Below, piece after piece: positions 16,897 through 25,075 of a stretch of DNA of 33,394 bases; within the stretch, counting starts at the first letter, position 1, and each line of letters begins with the position of its first letter. This DNA is from an uncultured Prevotellaceae bacterium (GTDB lineage: Bacteria > Bacteroidota > Bacteroidia > Bacteroidales > Muribaculaceae). Where the stretch lies: positions 1 to 33,394 of the forward strand of contig UQLZ01000023.1 of assembly GCA_900541935.1 (NCBI GenBank). The letters run 5' to 3'. The notes under the pieces are model-generated. The model did no database searches and was not told the origin of the DNA. It saw nothing but the letters and a program-made list of their open reading frames with translations. Position numbers and translations under genes: made by a program.

Positions 16897-18102
16897 TTAA
16901 TCTTCAAAATTTGCAGCCAAACCTCCCTCTGAAGTCTCTTTATACAAACTTGGCAAATCATGCCCCGTTCGCTTCATAACCTCAACCACCGAATCAAAAC
17001 TAACACGATGGCGACCATCAGTAAAGTTTGAATAAGAGTTAGCATCCAAAGCCCTGGCAGCGGCAAATGCATTCCTTTCTATACAAGGAATCTGCACAAG
17101 CCCGCAAACTGGGTCACAGGTCAAACCAAGATGGTGCTCAAGCCCCATTTCTGCCGCATATTCAATCTGAGAAATCGTTCCTCCAAAAAGTTGAGATGCA
17201 GCCGCTGCCGCCATTGCACAGGCAACACCGACCTCCCCTTGGCACCCAACTTCCGCCCCTGAAACAGAAGCATTTGTCCTAACAACATTACCAAACAAGC
17301 CACCGGTAGCAAGTGCTCTAAGGATGCGCTGGTCGGTAACATCATGTGATGACTTCAAATGATATAGAACGGCGGGCATAACACCGCAAGAGCCACAAGT
17401 AGGTGCGGTAACAATCTGACCGCCACAAGCATTTTCCTCCGCAACAGCAAGCGCATAGGAATAAATAAGACCGCGACTTTTCATACTGCCTGACATACCG
17501 CGCGAACGAACGTTATAGTTCAACGCCTTGCGCTGCAGCCCAAGTCCGCCTGGCATAATGCCTTCTGTTGTAAGTCCCCGCCTGACTGCATCTTGCATAA
17601 CTTCCCACACTTCGGCAAGATAATCCCAGATTTCCTTACCTTCGCATTGCTCTACATATTCCCAAAAAGTGTAACCGGTTTTGTTGCACCACGCAAGTAT
17701 ATCTGAAATTGTTGACAGTTCGTAAACGCTTTCAACTTTCTGCTCATTGAATTCTTCATTGGCAAGAGTGCCACCTCCGATACTGAAGACCTGCCATGAC
17801 TCCACCAAATTGCCATCAGCAAACGCCTCGAAAAGCATTCCGTTTGGATGAAAAGACAAAAATTCCTTTGGTTTCCAAATAATTTCAGTAGGCACTTCGT
17901 CGCCCAAGCCTTCAAGGATAGCCCTATCGGTCAAGTGCCCTCTACCCGTTGCCGCAAGACTTCCGTAAAGCGTTATAACAAATTTTGTTACTCGTTTTCC
18001 TGATATCTTTTCAAGGAATATAGATGCAGCTCGACGAGGGCCCATAGTATGACTGCTCGACGGTCCCTGCCCTATTCTATATATTTGACGGATTGATTCC
18101 AT
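16897..18102 (-). CDS. sdaA: L-serine ammonia-lyase (iron-sulfur, single chain)
   Basis: A 401-residue cytoplasmic L-serine dehydratase that converts L-serine to pyruvate and ammonia using a [4Fe-4S] cluster. The beta-domain signature GQGPSSSHTMGPRRAA (11-26) and the alpha-domain motifs IVTAPTCGSCGVMPAVLYHL and LTCDPVCGLVQIPCIERNAFAA, carrying the cluster cysteines, are all in one chain. The length is usual for the fused type. It shares one base with the preceding gene's stop (TAATG), so it is translationally coupled to the unknown single-pass protein at 18102-18677. No serine transporter is next to it. Confidence 0.95.
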   Translation of the reverse strand: MESIRQIYRIGQGPSSSHTMGPRRAASIFLEKISGKRVTKFVITLYGSLAATGRGHLTDRAILEGLGDEVPTEIIWKPKEFLSFHPNGMLFEAFADGNLVESWQVFSIGGGTLANEEFNEQKVESVYELSTISDILAWCNKTGYTFWEYVEQCEGKEIWDYLAEVWEVMQDAVRRGLTTEGIMPGGLGLQRKALNYNVRSRGMSGSMKSRGLIYSYALAVAEENACGGQIVTAPTCGSCGVMPAVLYHLKSSHDVTDQRILRALATGGLFGNVVRTNASVSGAEVGCQGEVGVACAMAAAAASQLFGGTISQIEYAAEMGLEHHLGLTCDPVCGLVQIPCIERNAFAAARALDANSYSNFTDGRHRVSFDSVVEVMKRTGHDLPSLYKETSEGGLAANFED

Positions 18103-18677
18103 TATTTATTTTTCTTTTTAGGTTTTTCGCTTGACTTAGATTTTTCACCAGAATTAGGCTTTGCCAAAGGGTGAGCAGGTGCTGTTTGCGCATCTGAAAT
18201 AACAAACGGCGTTTCTCCTCTCCAAGGGAGAGAGGTGCGGTATCTGGTATATTCAATGGCAAATAGGCTATCCGTTCCAAGTGCATTAAATATACGCTTT
18301 CCTATTTCAATATTGCGGGTAGAGAACCGACGCTCCTCAAGAGTGCCTTCCTCTATGGCAACCGCTTCATAGGATTCAAAGACTGTTCCCCTCTTTTCCA
18401 ATGAGACAACATAACATCTAACCTTTCCTTCTTCGGCAACCTTACCCCAGAAAAGCCCTTGGACAACAGCAATAACAACGACAACTAACAACAGTCCCCA
18501 GAAAATAATCTTCATTCTGCGTTTTCTCTTTTTCGAAGCGGGAGTTATAAAGACGTCATCATCAATATCATCATTATCTGGCAATTTGCAATTATTCTGC
18601 TGCTCCGGTTGCTTGACTTCCTCAACAGGCTCCTCCTTCTCAAAATAGTCGTCAATATCTGTAAGTTTAAGTGCCAT
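18102..18677 (-). CDS. Unknown single-pass membrane protein
   Basis: A 191-residue protein that I do not recognise. It has a very acidic N-terminal third (MALKLTDIDDYFEKEEPVEE, DNDDIDDD), a basic KKRKRRMK stop-transfer patch (49-56) and one strong transmembrane helix (about 57-76). A small globular part follows (about 80-155, containing KVRCYVVSLEKRGTVFESYEAVA). The tail is rich in Pro, Ser and Lys and ends KPKKKNK. The basic patch before the helix suggests the N-terminus is cytoplasmic and the globular part periplasmic. It is locked between a flippase-like membrane protein (2 bases upstream) and sdaA (1-base overlap). Confidence 0.8.
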   Translation of the reverse strand: MALKLTDIDDYFEKEEPVEEVKQPEQQNNCKLPDNDDIDDDVFITPASKKRKRRMKIIFWGLLLVVVVIAVVQGLFWGKVAEEGKVRCYVVSLEKRGTVFESYEAVAIEEGTLEERRFSTRNIEIGKRIFNALGTDSLFAIEYTRYRTSLPWRGETPFVISDAQTAPAHPLAKPNSGEKSKSSEKPKKKNK

Positions 18678-18679
18678 AA

Positions 18680-19711
18680 TTATTTAGTCTTCAAACTCCT
18701 TTTATTATCAATCAAAATATAAAAATAAGTATATATGCCCAAAAGAATGAGCAACAAGTTTTGAGTACCCCAAACAAGCATAGCAAATGCAGAAGCCCTC
18801 GCATCAGGACTGTCAACAGAGAAAGAGCCGACGCCATAAAGCGACAAGCCGAAAATTATTGCCATGTGCCATGCTCCAAGACCGCCATTAGTCGGTATTC
18901 CCATACTTATACTGCTGAGAACGAAGCACACCAAAGCACACACTATACCAAGATTTTGAGTAAACTCAAACGCAAAGAAGCAAATATATAACTGAATAAA
19001 ATAACAACCCCAGATAAGAGCGGTATAGACAAGAAACATCCACTTATGCTCCATCTTGGCAATAGAGGCAAAACCTTGCCAAATATTTGTTATCATCCCT
19101 TTAACCTTCGCAACAAACCGGTTATTCTTACCCAACTTAAATATCAGCACAACAGCAATGACAATTGCCGCAACACCAATCCAAAGCCCAGGAGAATTGA
19201 CCAAATTCCAAAGATTCTCCTTCACTTGCGGGAACGTTGTGAAAAACTGCTCAAATGCAGGACCGGCAAGCAAAACAGCAATAACCGTAAGGAAAAGCAC
19301 CGTTGCAGTATCACTCAACCTGTCAGCAACCATAGAACCAACAATCTTTGTGAACGGAGCCTGCTGACGCTTTGCCACATATCCACAACGCCACACCTCA
19401 CCAAGCCGGGGGAATACAAGGTTTACAGCATAGGTACCAAAAATTGAAACGATGAGCACTCCAAGCGGAGCATCAACGCCCAAAGCCTTCAACTGCAACC
19501 TCCAGCGAAAAGCACGGAAAATGTGGCTAAACACACTTATAACAAGCATTATGAATATCCACACATAGTTAACATCATAACGCAAAATATTACGCATCTC
19601 ATTCATATCGACATTATTATACAGCCAATAGAAGAGACAAACACCAATTGCCAATGGCACTCCTATCTTAAGAGTGAAACCAAAGATTTTTTTTATATTG
19701 AATTTTTCCAA
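18680..19711 (-). CDS. YbhN/LPG-synthase-TM-like integral membrane protein (flippase-like)
   Basis: A 343-residue polytopic inner-membrane protein with about eight hydrophobic helices. Family motifs are FRAFRWRLQLKALG, FGTYAVNLVFPRLGEVWRCGYVAKRQ and SSISMGIPTNGGLGAWHMAIIFGLSLYGV, as in the UPF0104/YbhN group related to the flippase part of lysyl-phosphatidylglycerol synthase. Lipid or lipid-linked substrate movement is plausible but unproven. The reading frame opens with TTG at 19709-19711. Upstream in frame there is no ATG before a stop at 19733-19735, and the first internal Met (VDMNEM) would cost the first helix. TTG is therefore the likely start. Confidence 0.82.
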   Translation of the reverse strand: MEKFNIKKIFGFTLKIGVPLAIGVCLFYWLYNNVDMNEMRNILRYDVNYVWIFIMLVISVFSHIFRAFRWRLQLKALGVDAPLGVLIVSIFGTYAVNLVFPRLGEVWRCGYVAKRQQAPFTKIVGSMVADRLSDTATVLFLTVIAVLLAGPAFEQFFTTFPQVKENLWNLVNSPGLWIGVAAIVIAVVLIFKLGKNNRFVAKVKGMITNIWQGFASIAKMEHKWMFLVYTALIWGCYFIQLYICFFAFEFTQNLGIVCALVCFVLSSISMGIPTNGGLGAWHMAIIFGLSLYGVGSFSVDSPDARASAFAMLVWGTQNLLLILLGIYTYFYILIDNKRSLKTK

Positions 19712-19731
19712 AATATTAATTAACTTTGTCG

Positions 19732-19886
19732 TTTACAAAGATAGTGAAAGTCAAATGCAAAAAAAAGAAGTTTACTTATTTTTTTGCTGAGACGCATCCT
19801 ATCTTGCGCGAAACAAAAGATAATACAAACCGAGTGGAGAAAAACAAGTTCACTTGATTTTTTATTCCAAGGTGCAGTTTATCTTA
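19732..19886. repeat. Dispersed intergenic repeat R, copy 2
   Basis: About 155 bases closely matching 5244-5397 along the whole length, in the same orientation relative to the downstream minus-strand gene. Its right part falls inside an apparent N-terminal extension of the rsmA frame, which is one reason to start rsmA later. Confidence 0.8.
19736..19743 (-). promoter_or_regulatory. Candidate -7 box of the flippase-like gene inside repeat R
   Basis: The minus strand reads TATCTTTG, matching TAnnTTTG. It is the same box at the same place in the repeat as in front of mtaB. A transcript would begin near 19732 and give a leader of about 20 bases before the TTG start. Confidence 0.45.
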
Positions 19887-19955
19887 AAAAAACAGCAGGA
19901 AAATCCCCAAAGATTTCTCCTAAGCATAGAACGAAACAGGAAAAAGAAACACTAT

Positions 19956-20723
19956 ATGCAGAAGGTAAGACCTAAAAAGGCCTTGGGCCAACATTTTCTC
20001 ACCGACCTATCGGTAGCAGAGCGAATCGCCGACACACTAAGCGGTTACATCGGCACACCAGTACTTGAGGTAGGTCCAGGTATGGGAGTTTTGACCGAGT
20101 ATTTGTTGGAAAAAGGTCATGATTTGCAGGTCGTGGAATTAGACGGCGAGTCTGTAGAATATCTCCAACGCAATTTTCCATCGTTGGAAGGGAGAATTAT
20201 TGCCAAAGACTTCCTCACACTTGACTTAGACAAAATCTACGAAGGAGATTTCTGCGTTATCGGCAACTACCCCTACAATATCTCATCTCAGATATTTTTC
20301 AAGGTACTTGACCACAAAGACAAGGTTAAATGCTGCAGCGGCATGCTCCAAAAGGAAGTTGCAGAGCGGATAGCAGCAAAGCCAGGGTCTAAGACATACG
20401 GCATCCTGTCGGTACTCCTTCAAGCGTGGTATGATGCCGAATACCTGTTTACGGTGTCAGAACACGTTTTCAACCCGCCACCAAAAGTAAAGTCCGGCGT
20501 TATCCGCCTGACAAGAAACAATGTCAGCAAACTGGATTGCGATGAAATTAAATTCAAGCAAGTAGTAAAGACAACATTTGGCCAGAGAAGAAAGACACTT
20601 AGAAACTCCGTCAAACCGCTATGCAGCAATCCAGAAATTCTCAGTGACCCTATTTTCAACAAACGGCCGGAACAACTTAGCGTTGAGGAGTTTGTTTATC
20701 TAACTAATCTTATAAGCAAGTAA
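19956..20723 (+). CDS. rsmA: 16S rRNA dimethyladenosine transferase (RsmA/KsgA)
   Basis: A 255-residue SAM-dependent methyltransferase that dimethylates A1518 and A1519 of 16S rRNA late in 30S assembly. The N-terminus MQKVRPKKALGQHFLTD is the family opening. SAM-binding EVGPGMG (38-44) and the catalytic NYPY (104-107, NIGNYPYNISS context) are clear. The C-terminal domain has FNPPPKVKSGVIRL and TTFGQRRKTLRNS. The frame stays open for 34 more codons upstream, to 19854, but those residues have no family counterpart and partly lie in repeat R. ATG 19956 is therefore chosen. It is followed one base later by mgtE. Confidence 0.95.
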   Translation: MQKVRPKKALGQHFLTDLSVAERIADTLSGYIGTPVLEVGPGMGVLTEYLLEKGHDLQVVELDGESVEYLQRNFPSLEGRIIAKDFLTLDLDKIYEGDFCVIGNYPYNISSQIFFKVLDHKDKVKCCSGMLQKEVAERIAAKPGSKTYGILSVLLQAWYDAEYLFTVSEHVFNPPPKVKSGVIRLTRNNVSKLDCDEIKFKQVVKTTFGQRRKTLRNSVKPLCSNPEILSDPIFNKRPEQLSVEEFVYLTNLISK

Positions 20724-20724
20724 G

Positions 20725-22095
20725 ATGAAGGAATATACAGAGGAAGAGGTAAAAGAAATCCTCGACAAGATAGAGGCAAAGGATGAAAACGTAGTCAAAG
20801 AAGTTATCCAAGACTTGCACCCGGCAGATATTGCAGAATTGCTGCAACTTCCACAGGTGGATATGGAACTTGCAATCTACGTCTTCAACCTGCTTGACGA
20901 TGAGACAGCAGCCGAGACCCTAATGGAACTCGACGAAGACAAGCGTCACGCCCTTTTGGAAAATATCCCAAACAAAGATATTGCAAAGACTTTCATTGAA
21001 AACCTTGATACCGACGATGCCGTTGACCTTATCCAGGAATTGGACAAAGAAGACCAGGAAGAAGTACTTTCACACGTAGGCGACGTTGAACAAGCCGGTG
21101 ATATTATCGACTTGATGAAATATGACGACGACACTGCCGGCGGTTTGATGGGAAAGGAAATGATTGTCGTCAACGAGAACTGGAGTATGCCGGAATGCGT
21201 CAAGCGTATGCGCGAGCAAGCTGAAGACATGGACGAGATTTTCTATGTATATGTCGTTGATGACGATTACAAACTCAAGGGAATTTTACCTTTGAAAGGA
21301 CTTATCACTCACCCTTCTGTTTCAAAGATTAAGCATATCATGGAAACCGACCCTATATCGGTAAAGGCTGATGAGCCTATCGACGAGGTCGTTATCGCAT
21401 TCGAAAAGTATAACCTGGCTGTTATGCCCGTCGTTGACTCCATCGGCCGCCTCGTAGGTAGAATCACCTTCGACGACGTTATGGATGAAGCGCGCGAACA
21501 AACCGAACGCGACTACCAGATGGCTTCCGGTTTGTCTAAGGACATTGAAACACGAGATACCGTTATCGACCAGACTAAGGCACGCCTCCCATGGCTGCTC
21601 ATCGGTATGATTGGCGGACTGTCAAACTCCCTGATTCTCGGCAACTTTGAAGCAAGTTTCATAAGCAACCCTTCTATGGCTTTGTTTATACCCCTTATAG
21701 GCGGTACTGGCGGTAATGTCGGCATCCAGTCATCTGCGATTGTCGTTCAGGGTCTGGCAAACGGTTCACTTGACCTAAAACACGCAGTTTCCCAGATTTT
21801 CAAGGAAATAGGCGTTGCAATGATTAATGCCTGCATCATTTCACTGCTTGTTTTTGCATACAACTTCTTTTTCTTCAAACCAGATATGCAAACAACGGTT
21901 TCAGTATCTGTATCGCTATTTGCTGTTGTTATGTTTGCTGCCATCTTCGGAACATTCGTGCCATTGATGCTTGAGCGTCTGAAGATCGACCCTGCGATTG
22001 CAACAGGACCATTTATAACTATCACAAACGATATTATTGGAATGATGATATATATGCTCGTAGGTTCTGCATTTATGCAACTTACAGTAGGTTAG
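20725..22095 (+). CDS. mgtE: Magnesium transporter MgtE
   Basis: A 456-residue Mg2+ channel/transporter of the inner membrane. The cytoplasmic N domain (about 1-135, rich in Asp/Glu with LHPADIAELLQ and DDDTAGGLM) is followed by two CBS domains (about 143-200 and 206-258). These form the Mg2+-sensing gate. The membrane domain of about five helices begins near 290 (RLPWLLIGMIGGLSNS). It contains the pore-family motif PLIGGTGGNVGIQSSAIVVQGLA and TNDIIGMMIY. All parts are intact. It starts one base after the rsmA stop, so the two are co-transcribed. No magnesium riboswitch is visible. Confidence 0.95.
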   Translation: MKEYTEEEVKEILDKIEAKDENVVKEVIQDLHPADIAELLQLPQVDMELAIYVFNLLDDETAAETLMELDEDKRHALLENIPNKDIAKTFIENLDTDDAVDLIQELDKEDQEEVLSHVGDVEQAGDIIDLMKYDDDTAGGLMGKEMIVVNENWSMPECVKRMREQAEDMDEIFYVYVVDDDYKLKGILPLKGLITHPSVSKIKHIMETDPISVKADEPIDEVVIAFEKYNLAVMPVVDSIGRLVGRITFDDVMDEAREQTERDYQMASGLSKDIETRDTVIDQTKARLPWLLIGMIGGLSNSLILGNFEASFISNPSMALFIPLIGGTGGNVGIQSSAIVVQGLANGSLDLKHAVSQIFKEIGVAMINACIISLLVFAYNFFFFKPDMQTTVSVSVSLFAVVMFAAIFGTFVPLMLERLKIDPAIATGPFITITNDIIGMMIYMLVGSAFMQLTVG

Positions 22096-22122
22096 TAAAA
22101 TACAAACAAAATATAAGAAAAA

Positions 22123-23319
22123 ATGTCAAAAGTATTAATTATCGGGGCAGGAGGTGTTGGAACAGTTGTTGCCCACAAGTGTGCGCAAAATCCTGACGTT
22201 TTCAATGAAATCGTTATTGCGTCAAGAACAAAATCTAAATGCGACGCCGTAGCAAAGGCTATCGGCAAGAGTAACATCACAACCGACTCTGTTGACGCTG
22301 ACAGCGTTCCTGAATTGGTAGCACTTTTCAAAAAGCACCAACCAGATATCGTTATCAACGTTGCTTTGCCATATCAAGACCTTACCATTATGGACGCTTG
22401 TCTTGAATGTGGCGTCAACTACCTTGACACAGCAAACTACGAACCACTTGACGAGGCCAAATACCAGTACAGTTGGCAATGGGCTTACAAGGACAAGTTC
22501 GAAAAGGCTGGTTTGACTGCAATCTTGGGTTGCGGATTCGACCCGGGTGTTTCTGGAGTTTTCACTGCTTACGCTGCTAAGCACCATTTCTCTGAAATGG
22601 AAAACCTCGACATCGTTGACTGTAACGCTGGTAACCACGGCAAGGCATTTGCAACTAACTTCAACCCGGAAATCAACATCCGCGAGATTACTCAAAGAGG
22701 AAAATACTACCAAGACGGTGAATGGATTGAAACTGACCCTCTTTCAGTACACCGTCCTTTGACATACCCTAACATCGGTCCTAAGGAATCATACCTTATG
22801 TACCACGAAGAGTTGGAAAGCCTTGTTAAGAACTATCCTACTATCAAGCGTGCTCGCTTCTGGATGACTTTCGGTCAAGAATACCTTACTCACCTTCGCG
22901 TTATCCAAAATATCGGTATGGCAAGCATCCAACCTATCAACTATAATGGCGTGGAAATTGTGCCTATCCAATTCTTGAAGGCGGTTCTTCCTAACCCTAA
23001 GGAACTTGGTGAAAACTATACTGGAGAAACTTCTATCGGCTGCCGTATCAGCGGTAAGGATAAAGAAGGCAAGCCTATGACTTACTATATCTACAACAAC
23101 TGCTCTCACCACGAAGCATTCCTTGAGACTGGTATGCAAGCCGTTAGTTACACAACAGGTGTTCCTGCCATGACAGGTGCTATGATGTTCCTTAAGGGAC
23201 TATGGAAACGTCCTGGCGTTTGGAACGTAGAGGAATTTGATCCAGATCCATTCTTGACTGAATTGGCAAAACAAGGTCTTCCTTGGCACGAACAAATCAA
23301 CGAGAATATCGAATTCTAA
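22123..23319 (+). CDS. Carboxynorspermidine dehydrogenase (saccharopine dehydrogenase family)
   Basis: A 398-residue cytoplasmic NADPH-dependent enzyme. In the alternative spermidine pathway it reductively condenses aspartate semialdehyde with putrescine (or diaminopropane) to carboxy(nor)spermidine. The Rossmann motif GAGGVGTVVAHKC (8-20), VINVALPYQDL, NYLDTANYEP, LGCGFDPGVSGVFTAYA, the YYIYNNCSHHEAF segment and the ending WHEQINENIEF match this branch rather than true saccharopine dehydrogenases. The partner decarboxylase (NspC) is not in the window. It lies 27 bases after mgtE and has its own terminator. The third-position pattern is more regular than in the neighbours, which suggests high expression. 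Confidence 0.9.
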   Translation: MSKVLIIGAGGVGTVVAHKCAQNPDVFNEIVIASRTKSKCDAVAKAIGKSNITTDSVDADSVPELVALFKKHQPDIVINVALPYQDLTIMDACLECGVNYLDTANYEPLDEAKYQYSWQWAYKDKFEKAGLTAILGCGFDPGVSGVFTAYAAKHHFSEMENLDIVDCNAGNHGKAFATNFNPEINIREITQRGKYYQDGEWIETDPLSVHRPLTYPNIGPKESYLMYHEELESLVKNYPTIKRARFWMTFGQEYLTHLRVIQNIGMASIQPINYNGVEIVPIQFLKAVLPNPKELGENYTGETSIGCRISGKDKEGKPMTYYIYNNCSHHEAFLETGMQAVSYTTGVPAMTGAMMFLKGLWKRPGVWNVEEFDPDPFLTELAKQGLPWHEQINENIEF

Positions 23320-23337
23320 AATCGACATAAATCATAG

Positions 23338-23377
23338 CAAGGGCTGCATCAAAAGCGATGTAGCCCTTGTTGTTTTT
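23338..23377 (+). terminator. Terminator of the rsmA-mgtE-carboxynorspermidine dehydrogenase unit
   Basis: A 13-base stem (23338-23350, CAAGGGCTGCATC, with 23357-23369, GATGTAGCCCTTG, one G-U pair) and a 6-base loop. It is followed by TGTTGTTTTT. It begins 18 bases after the stop codon. Confidence 0.9.
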
Positions 23378-23489
23378 GAATTATATCCTTATTTTCAGCC
23401 GAATGTAGTCTTACCTATGTAATAACATTCAGTAAAGTATCCGTGTTATAAACAATTTCACCCCCAAGAGGCAAATGAATCATACACAA

Positions 23490-23519
23490 AAAAAGCGAAC
23501 CCGATTGAGTTCGCTTTTT
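23490..23519 (-). terminator. Terminator of gyrB-gpmI, possibly bidirectional
   Basis: An 11-base perfect stem, AAAAAGCGAAC (23490-23500) with GTTCGCTTTTT (23509-23519). T runs follow on both strands and the longer one is on the minus strand. It lies 18 bases after the gpmI stop. Confidence 0.9.
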
Positions 23520-23537
23520 GCTACTTATAATTATCTT

Positions 23538-25049
23538 TTAGATAAGAGCCTTACCAGTCATATCAGCAGGTTGCTCCATACCCATAATCTTCAAGATTGT
23601 TGGTGCAACGTCAGCAAGGATACCGTTCTCAACTTTTGCGTCCTTGTTTGCAGTAACGTAAACACACGGAACTGGGTTAAGAGAGTGAGCGGTATTTGGT
23701 GTGCCGTCGCTGTTGATAGCGTTGTCGGCATTACCGTGGTCAGCGATGATGATAACTTCATAATCGTGAGCCTTAGCAGCCTCTACTGTATCCTTAACGC
23801 AGTTATCGATAGCAATTACAGCCTTTTCAATAGCCTCGTAGATACCAGTGTGACCAACCATGTCACCGTTGGCATAGTTAACAACGATAAAATCGTACTT
23901 TTCTGTACCAATAGCCTCAACGAGTTTATCCTTAACTTCATAAGCACTCATTTCGGGCTTAAGGTCGTAAGTCGCAACCTTTGGTGAAGGAACGAGGATT
24001 CTGTCTTCGTTATCGTATGGAGTTTCGCGGCCACCGTTGAAGAAGAAAGTAACGTGAGCGTACTTTTCAGTTTCTGCGATGTGAAGTTGCTTCTTGCCAC
24101 TGTTTGCAAGGTATTCACCAAGAGTGTTTTGAACGTTTTCTTTATCGAAAAGGATATGAACGCCCTTGAAAGAAGAATCGTACGGAGTCATGCAGTAATA
24201 TTGCAATCCAGGGATAGTCTTCATTCCCTCTTCTGGCATATCTTGCTGTGTAAGAGCGATAGTCAACTCTTTTGCACGGTCATTACGATAGTTGAAGAAG
24301 ATAACTGCATCGCCTTCCTTGATAGTTCCGTCAACTGTTGAGTTATTGATTGGAAGAACGAATTCATCTGTAACGTCTGCGTCGTAAGATTCCTGCATTG
24401 CCTTAACCATATCGTCAGCTTGTTTTCCTTTGCCTTCGATAAGCAAATCGTATGCTTCCTTAACGCGGTTCCAGCGTTTGTCACGGTCCATTGCATAGAA
24501 GCGGCCTATGATAGAAGCGATAACGCCTGTTGATTTTTTGCAGTGTGCCTCAACTTCTTCGATAAATCCCTTACCGCTCTTCGGGTCAGTATCACGACCG
24601 TCCATAAAGCAGTGGATAAACACCTTTTCAAGGCCGTATTCCTTAGCGATGTCGCAAAGAGCATAGAGGTGCTCAAGTGAACTGTGAACGCCACCGTTAG
24701 AAGTTAAACCCATAAAGTGGATTGCCTTACCGTTTTCTTTAGCGTAAGTAAATGCAGAAACAACCTCTTTATTGTTCATGATTGACTTGTCGGCAATCGA
24801 CTTGTTGATTTTAACGAGGTCTTGGTATAGCACTCTACCTGCACCAATGTTAAGGTGACCAACTTCAGAGTTACCCATTTGACCGTCAGGCAAACCAACG
24901 TTTTCGCCACTTGCCTGAAGTTCTGAATGAGGATAGTTTGCCAACAAAGAATCCCAATAAGGAGTTGGAGTAGAGAAGATAACGTCTCCCTTAGAGTGGT
25001 TACCAACTCCCCAACCGTCCAAAATCATTAACAATGCTTTTTTACCCAT
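23538..25049 (-). CDS. gpmI: 2,3-bisphosphoglycerate-independent phosphoglycerate mutase
   Basis: A 503-residue Mn2+-dependent glycolytic enzyme interconverting 3- and 2-phosphoglycerate. Metal-binding Asp 11 in LMILDGWG and the catalytic Ser 61 in GQMGNSEVGHLNIGAGR are visible. So are HFMGLTSNGGVHSS, HCFMDGRDTDPKSGKGF and the C-terminal phosphatase-like metal site motifs VVNYANGDMVGHTG and IIADHGNAD followed by TAHS. The length is typical. It starts 26 bases after the gyrB stop on the same strand, and no terminator lies between, so it is probably read with gyrB. Confidence 0.97.
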   Translation of the reverse strand: MGKKALLMILDGWGVGNHSKGDVIFSTPTPYWDSLLANYPHSELQASGENVGLPDGQMGNSEVGHLNIGAGRVLYQDLVKINKSIADKSIMNNKEVVSAFTYAKENGKAIHFMGLTSNGGVHSSLEHLYALCDIAKEYGLEKVFIHCFMDGRDTDPKSGKGFIEEVEAHCKKSTGVIASIIGRFYAMDRDKRWNRVKEAYDLLIEGKGKQADDMVKAMQESYDADVTDEFVLPINNSTVDGTIKEGDAVIFFNYRNDRAKELTIALTQQDMPEEGMKTIPGLQYYCMTPYDSSFKGVHILFDKENVQNTLGEYLANSGKKQLHIAETEKYAHVTFFFNGGRETPYDNEDRILVPSPKVATYDLKPEMSAYEVKDKLVEAIGTEKYDFIVVNYANGDMVGHTGIYEAIEKAVIAIDNCVKDTVEAAKAHDYEVIIIADHGNADNAINSDGTPNTAHSLNPVPCVYVTANKDAKVENGILADVAPTILKIMGMEQPADMTGKALI

Positions 25050-25075
25050 ATCTTAATTATTTAATTTGTTACAAA

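Noticed and set aside
22222..22713. 163-residue minus-strand open frame
   Set aside because: It is antisense to carboxynorspermidine dehydrogenase, whose regular codon pattern leaves the opposite frame open by chance.
23475..23987. 170-residue plus-strand open frame
   Set aside because: It starts in the gpmI terminator and runs antisense to gpmI; no signal or domain is visible.
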